A stretch of 64,000 nt of DNA from Subtercola vilae (GTDB lineage Bacteria; Actinomycetota; Actinomycetes; Actinomycetales; Microbacteriaceae), in the NCBI RefSeq assembly GCF_004923255.1, contig NZ_QYRT01000017.1, positions 1 through 64,000 on the forward strand, in the 5' to 3' direction. This document shows positions 26,074 to 35,224 of the stretch, piece after piece. Both the position numbers and the translations under genes were made by a program. Each line of letters opens with the position of its first letter. Position 1 is the first letter of the stretch. The notes under the pieces were generated by a model. The model made no database searches. It was not told the origin of the DNA and saw nothing but the letters and a program-made list of their open reading frames with translations.

Positions 26074-26702
26074 CCGTCGTCAACGGACTTCATGGACTGT
26101 CCGATCAGAGGGTCATTAGATCAACGCCGTTGGTCGGCGCCGCACGTCCCACAAGCGATCCAGAGCACCCCCGAGTGCGGAAGATGCGCGGGTCGAGAGG
26201 GAGTCGTCTATTCGCAACCAATGCGAATACAAGATACTTCTCTTGTCATAACGTCCATTATCAGCGCAATCCATCTCAGTTTCTCGCACTGCAATCACTT
26301 AGGCCTGCGGCGAAAAAATAACGAGTGGACTGCTTCTCACGTGCGGTCTGACTTCACTGAGCGTGGCGCAGAGGGCTCATTCCCAACACAGAGGAGAGTG
26401 AGGTGCCCGCGTCGGCTCGAGACGTCTGAATTCTCCAGTCAAATCCTTCACGGGTGCTGAGATTGATCGCACCGTACAGCGCGATGGGTAGGACGGGGTT
26501 ATTCGAAAAGCGTCGGTCGGGTCCGCCTTTCACATTCACGTACTGCTAGGTTTGGCCAACTCTCGTGGCATCCTTGGGGAGAGCTCCTGGACTTTCGATG
26601 AACCGTGTTTGGGTGCCTGCGACCGTGAGGTGAGAGTATCCAATGTCGGTGAAGTGCTTTCTTCTCGCACGAGGATGCGGTCAGGGAAGTGAGGGGTGTT
26701 GC
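26074..26702. other. Right end of the element and flanking gene-free DNA
   Basis: Apart from the right inverted repeat, no coding frame was recognised. The part beyond 26270 is presumably host-side sequence. Confidence 0.5.
26207..26269 (-). repeat. Right inverted repeat of the 20-kb element
   Basis: Inverted counterpart of 6369-6430, reading inward from 26269. It includes the palindrome TTCGCA-accaa-TGCGAA at 26211-26227, at the same offset as on the left. Confidence 0.85.
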
Positions 26703-27050
26703 TCACAGTCGTACGTAGGCCCAACCGTTGAATTGCTGTTCGGCGAGGAAGGCGACCGCGGACGGGGTTGTTGTGACGCCTGGTTGCAGATCGTTGGGCC
26801 TGAGTTCCGCGCTGGTCATGCTGTTGCGGCAAGCTAGGACCTCGATCTGGCCGGAGTGAATTGTTTCTGCCAGGTCCGGGGCGATTGGGCTGCCTTTGGC
26901 GAGCTGTCTGACCAGGGGGCCTTGCGCAACGATGTGAATGCTAACGTCGGCGCCGAGTTCGGTGGAGCTGTTTCGTGCCACCCGCAGGGCGGCGGTGACA
27001 GCGTCGAAATTATTGCCGTGCACATGGATGAGGAGGTGGCGGGCAACCAT
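26703..27050 (-). CDS. DsrE-family protein
   Basis: 115 residues from ATG 27050, with AGGAAG upstream. A DsrE/DsrF-like fold is suggested by LLIHVHGNNFDAVTAALRVARNSSTELGAD, the strand VSIHIVAQGPLV, and IEVLACRNSM with a central Cys at the position where persulfide carriers have theirs. It ends in GVTTTPSAVAFLAEQQFNGWAYVRL. Its position beside the CoA-disulfide reductase and rhodanese genes suggests a role in sulfur relay. Confidence 0.75.
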   Translation of the reverse strand: MVARHLLIHVHGNNFDAVTAALRVARNSSTELGADVSIHIVAQGPLVRQLAKGSPIAPDLAETIHSGQIEVLACRNSMTSAELRPNDLQPGVTTTPSAVAFLAEQQFNGWAYVRL

Positions 27051-27119
27051 CAGATGACTTCCTAGGCGTAGTTAAAAATGGCTTTGCGGCTTCGCTTGTA
27101 CCTCTCCGGTCGAGGGTTG

Positions 27120-27420
27120 TTACGCAGCGATTGTGGCAGCGAGCAGTTGTTCAACGGTGGGTGCCGGGCGCAGCCCCTCCGGGGTGAGATAGATACGGCA
27201 GGCGAGATTCTCGGTGGCGCCTTCCGAGGGAACGCGTTGACCCCGTCGATGAGGATGGTCGAAGACCCGGCGAACCGGTGCGTCCAGGCATCCTCTGGGT
27301 GATGAGCTGGGTTGCCATCTCGACGGTGGCGGCCCAATCCGCGGCCGCGAGGGCTGTACGAACGGCCCTCAGCCAGGTCAAGGCCCGGCAGTCTGCGATA
27401 TGCAGGATCGAGATCTTCAT
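27120..27420 (-). pseudogene. Thioredoxin-fold small protein gene, two frameshifts
   Basis: Frame 1 gives MKISILHIADCRALTWLRAV; near 27290 the coding frame shifts to EDAWTHRFAGSSTILIDGVNAF, and near 27228 again to ENLACRIYLTPEG, then APTVEQLLAATIAA and TAA at 27120. The order (ILHI..C, FAGSPTILIDG..PF, ACRIY.TPEGL) is that of a small thioredoxin-like family found next to mercury and sulfur genes in actinobacteria. Two frame breaks in 300 bp make it a likely pseudogene. Confidence 0.7.
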
Positions 27421-27484
27421 CAGATCATAGTCCCAAGGCGCCACCCGGAAGGGCTGTCCCGTCACCTCCACAGTACGAGTGGCG

Positions 27485-27652
27485 CTACCGCCTGAGGAGG
27501 CGTGCGAAGAAACCGTTGCTGGGTGGCGCGTCGTTGGTGTGACCTGGGCAGCGCTCCGCTCGCGGGATGTCCCGCATGACCTGGCCGACGTGCTGTCCGC
27601 AACCGGCCCACGTGGTCTTTTTGCAGGTTCGACAGGTAACAGCTCGGCACAT
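27485..27652 (-). CDS. Small cysteine-rich protein, 55 aa
   Basis: ATG 27652 with AGGGAGA at good spacing; starts MCRAVTCRTCKKTTWAGCGQHVGQVM. Five cysteines in C-x5-C-x2-C-x8-C and a later CPG suggest a small zinc-binding protein; a similar short protein is common in actinobacteria, function unknown. Divergent from the CoA-disulfide reductase gene across the shared 24-bp operator, so probably co-regulated by the CstR-type repressor. Confidence 0.65.
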   Translation of the reverse strand: MCRAVTCRTCKKTTWAGCGQHVGQVMRDIPRAERCPGHTNDAPPSNGFFARLLRR

Positions 27653-27702
27653 GGTTTTCTCCCTCATCTTCCGGGGCCGTTGCTATCGACCCCCCTCGAC
27701 AT

Positions 27703-27726
27703 AACTATACCCCCGGGGGTATAGTT
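27703..27726. promoter_or_regulatory. CsoR/CstR-type operator
   Basis: Perfect 24-bp palindrome with half-site AACTATACCCCC, i.e. the ATACCCC/GGGGTAT core bound by CsoR-family repressors. It sits 6 bp before the CoA-disulfide reductase ATG and 50 bp before the divergent small gene. The cognate repressor is encoded at 29699. Confidence 0.9.
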
Positions 27727-27732
27727 AGATCT

Positions 27733-29396
27733 ATGAAAACGATCATCATTGGTGGCGTCGCGGGCGGGATGTCCGCAGCCACACGACTTCGCCGACTCGA
27801 CGAGCGGCGGGAGATCGTGGTGTTCGAACGTGGCGCGTACGTGTCTTTTGCCAATTGTGGTCTGCCGTACTTTGTGGGCGGTGTGATAGAGGATCGTTCA
27901 GCGCTGCTGCTGCAGACGCCGGAGTCGCTCGCGGCCCGGTTCGGTCTTGATGTGCGTGTCAGGCACGAAGTCGTGGGCATCGATGCTGCAGCTAAAACCG
28001 TCACCGTCCGAAATCTGGATACAGGTTCCGAGCTCACGGAAACCTACGACACTCTTGTTCTCGCCGGAGGTTCTTCCGCGGGTCTCGGGCCGACGACGGG
28101 ATTCGTTCCCACCCACACGCTGCGTAGCGTCGAGGACGTCGACCGTGTTCTGGAAGTCCTCAGGTCGCTTGACGGACCTGAACGCGTCGTTGTGGTCGGT
28201 GCCGGATACATCGGTCTGGAGGCGGTGGAAAACCTCCTCGCCCGAGGCGCCATGGTCACCCTCGTACAGCGTGGCCCGCAAATCCTTTCACCGCTTGACC
28301 CTGAGATGGCGGCCCCGATCGAGCAGGTACTCCGAGGCCACGGCATTGACGTGCGGCTCGGCACGACGGTGACCGGGGCCAGGCCCGGCGTCGTCCAGCT
28401 CTCCGACGGAACCGAAGTGGCCGCCGATCTCGTCATTGAGGCAACGGGCGTGCATCCAGAGACAGGACTTGCACGTGCTGCGGGGATCACGGTCGGGCAG
28501 ACCGGCGGCATCGTTGTCGACGGGCACCAGCGCACGAGCGACCCGTCAATCTTCGCGGTAGGCGATGGAGTTGAAAAAACCGACGCTCTTGACGGTCGGG
28601 GCATTCTCGTCACGATGGCGGGGCTTGCGAACAGGCACGGACGCGCCGCCGCGGACGCTATCGCCGGAATCGATCCCGGTCCCGCAGCGCCCGCTTTCGG
28701 CACCGGGATCGTGGGCGTGCTTGGGATAACGATCGCTACCGTCGGGTGGAGCGAAAAACGTCTCCGCGCCTCGGGTCGAGCCCACAGGGTCATCCACACC
28801 CATCCGTCCTCACACGCCGGGTACTACCCCGGTGCGCAGCAGATGGCGGTGAAGCTGCTCGTTGATCCCGCCGACGACAGCATTCTGGGCGCGCAGATCG
28901 TCGGGGGCGAAGGCGTCGATAAACGGATCGACGTGATCGCGACCGCGATGGCCGGCCACATTTCCGCGTCCGGCCTTTCCCGCCTCGAACTCGCCTACGC
29001 GCCACAGTACGGCTCCGCGAAAGACGCTGTCAACCTCGCCGGTTACGTCGCGGACAACCTCCGCACCGGGAACACCCGCACCGTGCAATGGCACGAACTC
29101 GACACACTCCTGGACGCGGGGGCCACACTCGTCGACGTCCGAAGCCCGGAAGAATTCACCGCCGGCGCGATTCCGGGAGCCGTCAACGTTCCCCTCGACG
29201 AGCTACGTGACCGACACCTCGAACTTGCCAACGGACAACTCGTCGTGCACTGCCAAGTCGGACAGCGCGGCCACACCGCAGCACGAATCCTGACCCAGCT
29301 GGGCTATGACGTTCGAAACCTCGACGGCGGTTACCTGACCTGGAAAGCCGGCACCTCCCCATCCCGCACATCTGCCACGGCAGAGAAAGAAGCAGC

Positions 29397-29400
<4 letters not shown>
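27733..29400 (+). CDS. CoA-disulfide reductase with C-terminal rhodanese domain
   Basis: 555 residues. FAD-binding IIGGVAGGMSAA at 5-16, the single redox Cys42 in SFANCGLPY, a second nucleotide-binding GAGYIGLEA and a dimerisation domain up to about 450. A rhodanese domain follows with the active-site loop CQVGQRGH near residue 507. Such CoADR-RHD fusions reduce CoA persulfides, polysulfide or CoA disulfide with NAD(P)H in the cytosol. The stop overlaps the next rhodanese gene (ATGA), giving a three-gene operon behind a CstR operator. Confidence 0.93.
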
Positions 29401-30019
<619 letters not shown>

Positions 30020-30271
30020 TGGCAGCAACACAGACGAGGATGACGTTCAGAACCCTGGCCGCACCCCGAGCCCGGCGCCAGAGTTCGACGTCGCCGAGCT
30101 GCTCTATCCTGCAGGTGCCCATTCTCCCGAACAGAGAATCCGGAACCGACGATGAGAGAGGAGGAGCAGCAAGGCCATCGAAACACCGATCGACGATAAT
30201 TCTGTGGGTGCCGCATTTGTGGCCCCATTTTCAAAGTCATGATGTGCCTACGGCTGAGACGGTGGTGATTG

Positions 30272-30450
30272 ATGGACATGACTCTTGACGTTGTCACCCT
30301 CCGCATTCTCGCCGCTATCGCTGCCACCGGGACATTCACCGCCGCGGCAGCACTCGTGGGCATGTCGCAGCAAGCTGCGTCGTCCCGGATCCGAGCAGCT
30401 GAACGCGCTCTGGGATTTGCCATCGCCAACCGCACCTCGGGCGGCCAACA
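30272..30450 (+). pseudogene. LysR-type regulator, N-terminal stub
   Basis: About 57 residues of a LysR winged-helix: LRILAAIAATGTFTAAAALV, then GMSQQAASSRIRAAERALGF. The frame then enters sequence whose minus strand codes for an IS21 istA fragment, so the effector domain is missing. The truncation is by IS insertion or recombination. Confidence 0.8.
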
Positions 30451-30451
30451 C

Positions 30452-30550
30452 AGCGCACCCGTTAACGTACTCGCCATGAAGCAGTTTCAGCGGCACCCCT
30501 ACCCCGGCAAGCTCCTTGTGCAGCCGTTCCCAATCAGGTTGCACGAACAC
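30452..30550 (-). pseudogene. IS21 istA fragment (N-terminal region)
   Basis: Minus strand reads PDWERLHKELAGVGVPLKLL, then HGEYVNGC, a recognisable IstA segment. It lies directly next to a PAP2 fragment, as does the larger istA remnant at 40.9 kb, but in mirror orientation. Confidence 0.75.
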
Positions 30551-30580
30551 GCTTCTAAACCTCCATCCACCGAGGCGTGG

Positions 30581-30704
30581 GTACGGCGCTCGTCATCGAC
30601 GGTGTGCACTTTCCGAGCGAGGTCATCGCGTCCATCATCTGGGCCATCACCGTTGCGCCCCTGATCCGCATTCTCCGTGGCGGTCATTCTTCAGGCTTTC
30701 GAGC
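30581..30704 (+). pseudogene. PAP2 phosphatase fragment 1
   Basis: Codes VGTALVIDGVHFPSEVIASI and IWAITVAPLIRIL, matching the end of the intact PAP2 gene at 42446. It is nearly identical, in inverted orientation, to 40741-40892. It stops at the junction with IS256 sequence. Confidence 0.85.
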
Positions 30705-31239
30705 GGGCACGTCCAGATCGAGGTCCAAGAGACCGCGGCGGGACGTTCGAGCCGCAGATAGTGAAGAAGAGGCAGCGCCGGCTGAATGGGGTCGAGGAGA
30801 TCGTGTTGTCGCTGTACGCGAAGGGATTAACGACGGGCGAGATCTCGGCTCATTTCGAACAGATTTAAGGCGCATCGGTATCGAAGGAGACGGCCTCCAG
30901 GATCACCGACAAGGTCGTGGACGAGATGAACGAGTGGTCCACTCGACTACTGTCCGAGGTGTACGCGGCCATCTTCATCGACGCGATCTTGGTCAAGATC
31001 CGTGACGGGCAAGTCGCGAATCGGCCGTTCTATGCCGCGATCGGAGTGACCCTTGCCGGGGAGAAAGACGTCCTCGGGCTCTGGGCTGGGACTGGTGGTG
31101 AGGGTGCGAAGTTCTGGATGAGTGTGCTCACTGACATCAAGAACCGTGGTGTCAGGGACACGTTCTTCCTCGTCTGCGACGGGCTGTAGGGCCTGCCAGA
31201 GGTTGTTGGGAATGTGTGGCCACTCGCCACGGTCCAGAC
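30705..31239 (+). pseudogene. IS256 transposase remnant, 5' part
   Basis: Starts mid-gene (GHVQIEV), then a frameshift, EPQIVKKRQRRLNGVEEIVL, TAA after ISAHFEQI, an intact stretch EMNEWSTRLLSEVYAAIFID through VLTDIKNRGVRDTFFLVCDGL, then TAG before GLPEVVGNVW. It is cut at about 31239 by the IS110-type insertion. Lacks hairpin inserts A and B of the 8-kb copy. Confidence 0.85.
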
Positions 31240-32596
31240 GTTATCTCTGTCCACAATGGTGGTGGTCGGATGTTCCGGCCGGCCACCTGCGCCGTGGCGG
31301 TCAGAACCTATTCAGACCTGTCACCTTCGAGGTCCAGATACAGACCCGTTCGATCGCCGCGGGGCAGAATCGTGAATCAGCCAGCGGGAGTAGCAACACC
31401 AAAACGACGGTGATTGCCGAGATAAGGTTCTGACGCGAGGCTGCCACGCATCACCGGCATGCAGGTGGAATTCCAGATGGAAGGACACCACAGCCTCATG
31501 GCTCAACCACATCTGCACTCCGACATCACCGATGTCTTCGACGCATTCGTGCTCGCTGACACTCTCCGCCACGAACACTCACGCTGGCGACCGTTGCTAC
31601 CCGCATCCCCAACGCTGATGCAGCTGCGCGCTGTGATCCGGGACCGCGAACGCGTCATCCGAAACCAGCGTGATCTAGAAAATCAGCTCCGCGCCACAAT
31701 GGAGGCGTACAACCCCGCCGTACTTCACCTTTTCTCCACCCTCGACCGGAACATCTCTTTGGAGTTCATCCACCGCTACCCCCTGCCTGCGCAAGCCGCC
31801 CGGGTCAGCCACAAACGGATGGCCAGCTTCATCACACGAGAGCATTACTCCGCGCGGACACCCGCCGAAACGCTCGTGGAAAGAATCCGGCCGCACCTGC
31901 TCACCGCAAGCGATGGCACCAATCAGGGCAAAGCATTCACCGCGACCAGGTTCGCACAGCAACTTCAGCTGCTGAACCAGCACGTCAGAGAGTACGACAA
32001 CGAGATAGATCGCCTCCTCGCACTGCACCCCGACACCCGCATCTTCACCAGCTTCCCCGGAATCGGCCCCGCGACCGCCGCAACACTTCTTGCCGGGATG
32101 GGCGAAGACAGGGCCCGGTTTCCCTCAGCGGCGGCGCTGCTCGCTGAAACCGGGCTCGCACCCGTGACGAAAGCGTCAGGGCGTACCAGGCAGGTTCGGT
32201 TCCGTTACGCCGCGAATAAACGTATGCGGCACATGATCGACTGGTGGGCCTTCGTCGCCGTCCGCGAAGACCCCCACTGGTCCGGCGTCCTCTACGAAAC
32301 CGCACGCTCCAACGGCCAAGCACACCACCGAGCACTCCGCGGCATCGCCGCCCGCTGGGTCCGGATCCTCTGGAAGTGTTGGCACGACAACACTTTCTAC
32401 GACCCCGATCAGCACCCTCACCGCCGTGAAGCTCTGACCGCTGTCCAGTCGGCCATGCCGGGCACCGATCAGCTAGCTCTCACCATGGCCAGCTGACACC
32501 CACCGCAAACGCACCGGACTGGAGCAATAGGCCCCAGCCCGGCCGCAGGCGCGCCCGCCCCCAGGAACCAAACAGACCGACAGGTTGACAGCGGAA
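31240..32596 (+). mobile_element. IS110-family insertion inside an IS256 remnant
   Basis: Boundaries are inferred from the interrupted IS256 sequence: ..ACGGTCCAGAC on the left and GTCTGCATCATTC on the right would be contiguous in the uninterrupted gene. No inverted repeats or clear target duplication, as usual for IS110. Confidence 0.7.
31459..32496 (+). CDS. IS110-family transposase, N-terminal domain incomplete
   Basis: 345 residues. The end of the DEDD domain is present (VFDAFVLADTLR), followed by the long helical linker and the C-terminal transposase_20 domain (FTSFPGIGPATAATLLAGMG, ETGLAPVTKASGRTRQVRFRYAANKRMRHM) with its candidate catalytic Ser. The first 60-70 residues, including the first catalytic Asp, are not found intact upstream (31240-31458 is degraded). 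Likely inactive. Confidence 0.8.
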   Translation: MQVEFQMEGHHSLMAQPHLHSDITDVFDAFVLADTLRHEHSRWRPLLPASPTLMQLRAVIRDRERVIRNQRDLENQLRATMEAYNPAVLHLFSTLDRNISLEFIHRYPLPAQAARVSHKRMASFITREHYSARTPAETLVERIRPHLLTASDGTNQGKAFTATRFAQQLQLLNQHVREYDNEIDRLLALHPDTRIFTSFPGIGPATAATLLAGMGEDRARFPSAAALLAETGLAPVTKASGRTRQVRFRYAANKRMRHMIDWWAFVAVREDPHWSGVLYETARSNGQAHHRALRGIAARWVRILWKCWHDNTFYDPDQHPHRREALTAVQSAMPGTDQLALTMAS

Positions 32597-32734
32597 GTCT
32601 GCATCATTCATTTGCTGCGGAACACGTTCCGGCTCGCGTCAAAGCAGGACTGGGACGCGCTGAAACGTGACATGAAACCGATTTACACCGCACGATCACC
32701 GGCGGCGGCTAGGACCACTGGTTGACCTGACCGA

Positions 32735-32785
32735 GAAGTGGGGCACGAAATGAAGTGGGGCACGAAATGAAGTGGGGCACGAAAT
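32735..32785. repeat. 17-bp tandem repeat (3 copies)
   Basis: GAAGTGGGGCACGAAAT three times in a row, perfect. One copy corresponds to the normal IS256 sequence EKWGTK; the two extra copies shift the frame. Confidence 0.95.
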
Positions 32786-32970
32786 ACGGTGCGATCATCC
32801 GGTTGTGGGAGTCCGCGTGGGAAGAATTCACACCGTTCCTGGCGTACGACCTCGAGATTCGAACCATGATCTGTAGCACGAATGCGATCGAGTCGCTGAA
32901 CGCGAGATACCGGCGCGCGGTCCGAGCACGGGGTCATTTCCCGACCGAGCAGGCAGCGCTGAAGTGCCTG

Positions 32971-33002
32971 GGGGTGCCCCCGCTGACGCTTCAGTGGGGG
33001 AG
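32971..33002 (+). repeat. 32-bp hairpin insert C, second copy
   Basis: GGGGTGCCCCCGC, loop, CAGTGGGGGAG in gene sense, at the same codon as 8201-8232 with one substitution (A to G). Confidence 0.8.
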
Positions 33003-33195
33003 ATCTTGTCACTCGTAGCCTTGACCCAACCGGTCAAGGCCGCACCCGATGGACGATCCGCTGGAAGCCCGCGCTGAACGCGTTCGCCATCACCTTCGCG
33101 GACCGCTGGCCCGCACCGGAAACCTACTAATGAAAACCGCCGAAAGCACCGTTCGCGTCGATGCCCCCGACACCTTCCTCGACCTTGGATCCATA

Positions 33196-33861
33196 GGGAC
33201 TATACGATTTTCGGTGTAACTCCTGACAAGGAGGAACATGATGACCGATGTGCTGGATGACGTAGTGGAGAACGAGGCCGTGGCGACGGTGAAGCAGAAT
33301 GACGTGGTCGATGGGGGCTGGTGGAGCAGCTGATCGGGAAAGCCCGTGAGCAGGGTGTTGCGCTGACCGGCGAGGGTGGCCTGTTGGGCCAGCTGACGAA
33401 GTTAGTGCTCGAGTCGGCGTTGTAGGGTGAGCTGACGGACCACCCCGGTTACGACAAGCACGAACGTGCCGGCGAGGTCACAAACGCCCGGAACGGCTCG
33501 CGGACGATAAAGGTGCTGACCGATATCGGGTCGGTCCCGATCAAAGTCCCACGGGATCGTGATGGCTCCTTCACGCCGCGGATCGTGCGGAAACATCAGC
33601 ACCGCCTGACGGGTGTGGATGAGATGGTGTTGTCGTTGTCAGCGCGCGATTTGACGCACGGCGATATCAGCGCCCATTTGGCTGAGGTGTACGGCGCTGA
33701 CGTGTCAAAGACGACGACCACCGCGATGACTGACCGGGTGATCGAGGGCATGCTGAAATGGCAGAACAGGCCTCTTGATCCGGGATGGTTAGGTCACGAA
33801 CCGGCCAACCTATGTTGCCCTTGCCGTCACAGTCGACGGTATCCGCGACATTTTCGGCTGA
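33196..33861 (+). pseudogene. Second IS256-family remnant
   Basis: Begins with an IS256-like terminal repeat (GGGACTATACGATTTTCGGTG) and AAGGAGG before an ATG. Fragments in different frames include EQLIGKAREQGVALTGEGGLL, a TAG after LESAL, then RNGSRTIKVLTDIG, VPIKVPRDRDGSF and MVLSLSARDLTHGDISAHLAE. A deletion after NRPLDPG joins TNRPTYVALAVTVDGIRDIF. A different IS256 lineage from the copy before it. Confidence 0.8.
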
Positions 33862-33926
33862 CCGGAGTTTTAGGAATGCCTTACATGTTCAAGTGATTCG
33901 CCGCCGGGTGGGTCGGCCCGATTGTT

Positions 33927-34700
33927 TTAGGCGCGAGATCGGGCGCCTTCGCTTGAGTGCGCTTCGCTGAGATGTACCCGGAGAGCTGGGGTAGCCAGGA
34001 TTGTGCCGTTGCGGTCAACTGTTAGCGCGTCGATTGGGTGGTGGTGGGTGGCGTGATCGAGTTGTTGCTTGCCGCCGGAGAGGATGGAGGTAGCGAGTAC
34101 GTCTGCGGTGAGGATGTCGGCGGCGAGGATGGTGACCTGAGCGAATTCGCTTTCCGGGTTGTGTCGCCAGATGTGTTCGCCGCGTTCCGCGGTGCCGGAT
34201 GTGGCGACTGCTGACCATGTGGGTTTCAGCCGGATCGTGCAGAGCAGCTCGGTTCGGTCGTGCGGGTCGACGATGCCGATCCGCCAGGGCTCCTCGGTGT
34301 TCTGAGAGGTGAGGATGTCGCCGCCGGCGTTGAGTAGCCACCCTGTCGGACTGATCAGGGTTAGCTGGTCCCGGGCGTCGGACATTGCCTTCGCTTTGAT
34401 GGTTCCGGAGAGGTCGATGACTCCATCGGGGCGGTGCGGGCTGAAGGTTCCGGCTGTCGTGTTTCTCCAGTCAATAGCCTCCGCGTAATTTTCCCGTAGC
34501 AGTTGGGAAGAATCCGGGAGCCGGAGTGAACCGTCGGCGATACGGCTCAGTTCGGAGGTGGGCTGGTAAAGGCTGAATATGTCGTCGTATTGTCGGAAGA
34601 TGCTCTCGACGGTATCCAGCTCGCGGTCATGGATGTCGTCACGACGCAGCCGGAGGCTCGTAACGGTACCCATGGCGTGAAATGTGCGGGTGAGCGTCAC
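33927..34700 (-). CDS. apbE: FAD:protein FMN transferase (ApbE)
   Basis: 257 residues. ApbE hallmarks: N-terminal MGTVTSLRL, then the conserved DLSGTIKAKAMSDA, GWLLNAGGDILTS and SAVATSGTAERG, followed by VTILAADILTADVLATSIL (metal/flavin-binding region). The family covalently attaches FMN to a Thr in an S/T-G-A-T motif of partner proteins. The partner is encoded by the overlapping upstream gene (ATGA). Shorter than many ApbE proteins (about 330) and without a lipoprotein signal, as in actinobacterial forms. A hairpin GCCCGAT/ATCGGGC at 33916-33944 overlaps the stop and may terminate the operon. Confidence 0.92.
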   Translation of the reverse strand: MTLTRTFHAMGTVTSLRLRRDDIHDRELDTVESIFRQYDDIFSLYQPTSELSRIADGSLRLPDSSQLLRENYAEAIDWRNTTAGTFSPHRPDGVIDLSGTIKAKAMSDARDQLTLISPTGWLLNAGGDILTSQNTEEPWRIGIVDPHDRTELLCTIRLKPTWSAVATSGTAERGEHIWRHNPESEFAQVTILAADILTADVLATSILSGGKQQLDHATHHHPIDALTVDRNGTILATPALRVHLSEAHSSEGARSRA

Positions 34701-35224
34701 CGGCCGGCCTGATCGAGGGCGGACTGCAATGACTTCAGGTACCCGTCGCTGGTGTACGTCGCGCCGCTGACGGAGTCGACGTTCGCGGACTGAGCGGCGA
34801 GGATCTCTTGCTGAAGGATTGGTGCCGCCCGGTTACTGATCTGCACTGATCGGCCTCCGTCATCGGTCAGGTGAAGCGGCGTCACGTCAGTGATTTTCCC
34901 GGCATCGACGGTGACTTTGACCTGAACGTTTCCGTACGGGGTGCTGACCGATGAGCCGGTGAAGGTGTTCGAGGGTGCCGGAGCAGCTGGGGCGGCCGGG
35001 GCGGGCTGCGCCGGTATTGAGGGGGGCGCAGAGGCGGGGGCCGAGGTCTTCGGCTGTGGGATGACTGTTTGTGTGGGTGCCGGAGGTGCCGCGACCCTTG
35101 TCGGCGGTGGAACGGGGGCCGCTTCGGTTGTTTGGGCCGTTTGGGCGTGTGTTCCGATGTTCCAGCCTGCGATGATGACCGCACCGGAGGAGACGATGCT
35201 GACGGCGATTGCTCGTTTTCTCAT
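34697..35224 (-). CDS. FMN-binding domain protein, flavinylation target
   Basis: 175 residues. One N-terminal membrane anchor or signal (AIAVSIVSSGAVIIAGWNIG), a Pro/Ala-rich linker of about 60 residues, then an FMN-binding domain with the flavinylation motif S153-G-A-T156 followed by YTSDGY. The Thr is the expected site for FMN attachment by ApbE. Located between, and overlapping, the ferric reductase-like and apbE genes, it probably shuttles electrons outside the membrane. Confidence 0.9.
   Translation of the reverse strand: MRKRAIAVSIVSSGAVIIAGWNIGTHAQTAQTTEAAPVPPPTRVAAPPAPTQTVIPQPKTSAPASAPPSIPAQPAPAAPAAPAPSNTFTGSSVSTPYGNVQVKVTVDAGKITDVTPLHLTDDGGRSVQISNRAAPILQQEILAAQSANVDSVSGATYTSDGYLKSLQSALDQAGR

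Larger units (their letters stand above)
6369..26269. mobile_element. Putative 20-kb tyrosine-recombinase element bounded by 62-bp inverted repeats
   Basis: The interval is defined by inverted repeats at 6369-6430 and 26207-26269, both reading inward. Its right end carries an operon of two tyrosine recombinases with an XRE regulator between them, arranged in the manner of Tn554/RIT-like multi-recombinase elements. The palindrome inside each end also lies over the start of that operon, tying ends and recombinases together. Cargo is typical accessory DNA: antirestriction, toxin-antitoxin, abortive-infection-like and TIR proteins. No flanking duplication was found. Because the sites are inverted, recombination between them would invert the segment rather than excise it. 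Both recombinase genes are broken, so it is probably fixed. The boundaries are my inference. Confidence 0.6.
32597..33147 (+). pseudogene. IS256 transposase remnant, 3' part
   Basis: Resumes with CIIHLLRNTFRLASKQDWDAL, breaks at a triplicated 17-bp unit (32735-32785), then runs WGTKYGAIIRLWESAWEEFT to ICSTNAIESLN and AALKCL. There it holds hairpin insert C (32971-33002), as in the 8-kb copy, and ends near 33124 with a terminal-repeat-like sequence beyond. Confidence 0.85.

Noticed and set aside
6369-26269. CRISPR array, tRNA or rRNA genes within the element or elsewhere
   Set aside because: No regularly spaced short repeats and no T-arm/CCA-type cloverleaf sequence were found; the repeats present are the inverted ends, tandem duplications and the two-copy repeats listed.
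26536-26832. Minus-strand frame overlapping the DsrE-like gene
   Set aside because: Composition is Arg/Ser/Thr-rich with no fold signature, and the overlapping frame has a convincing DsrE pattern.
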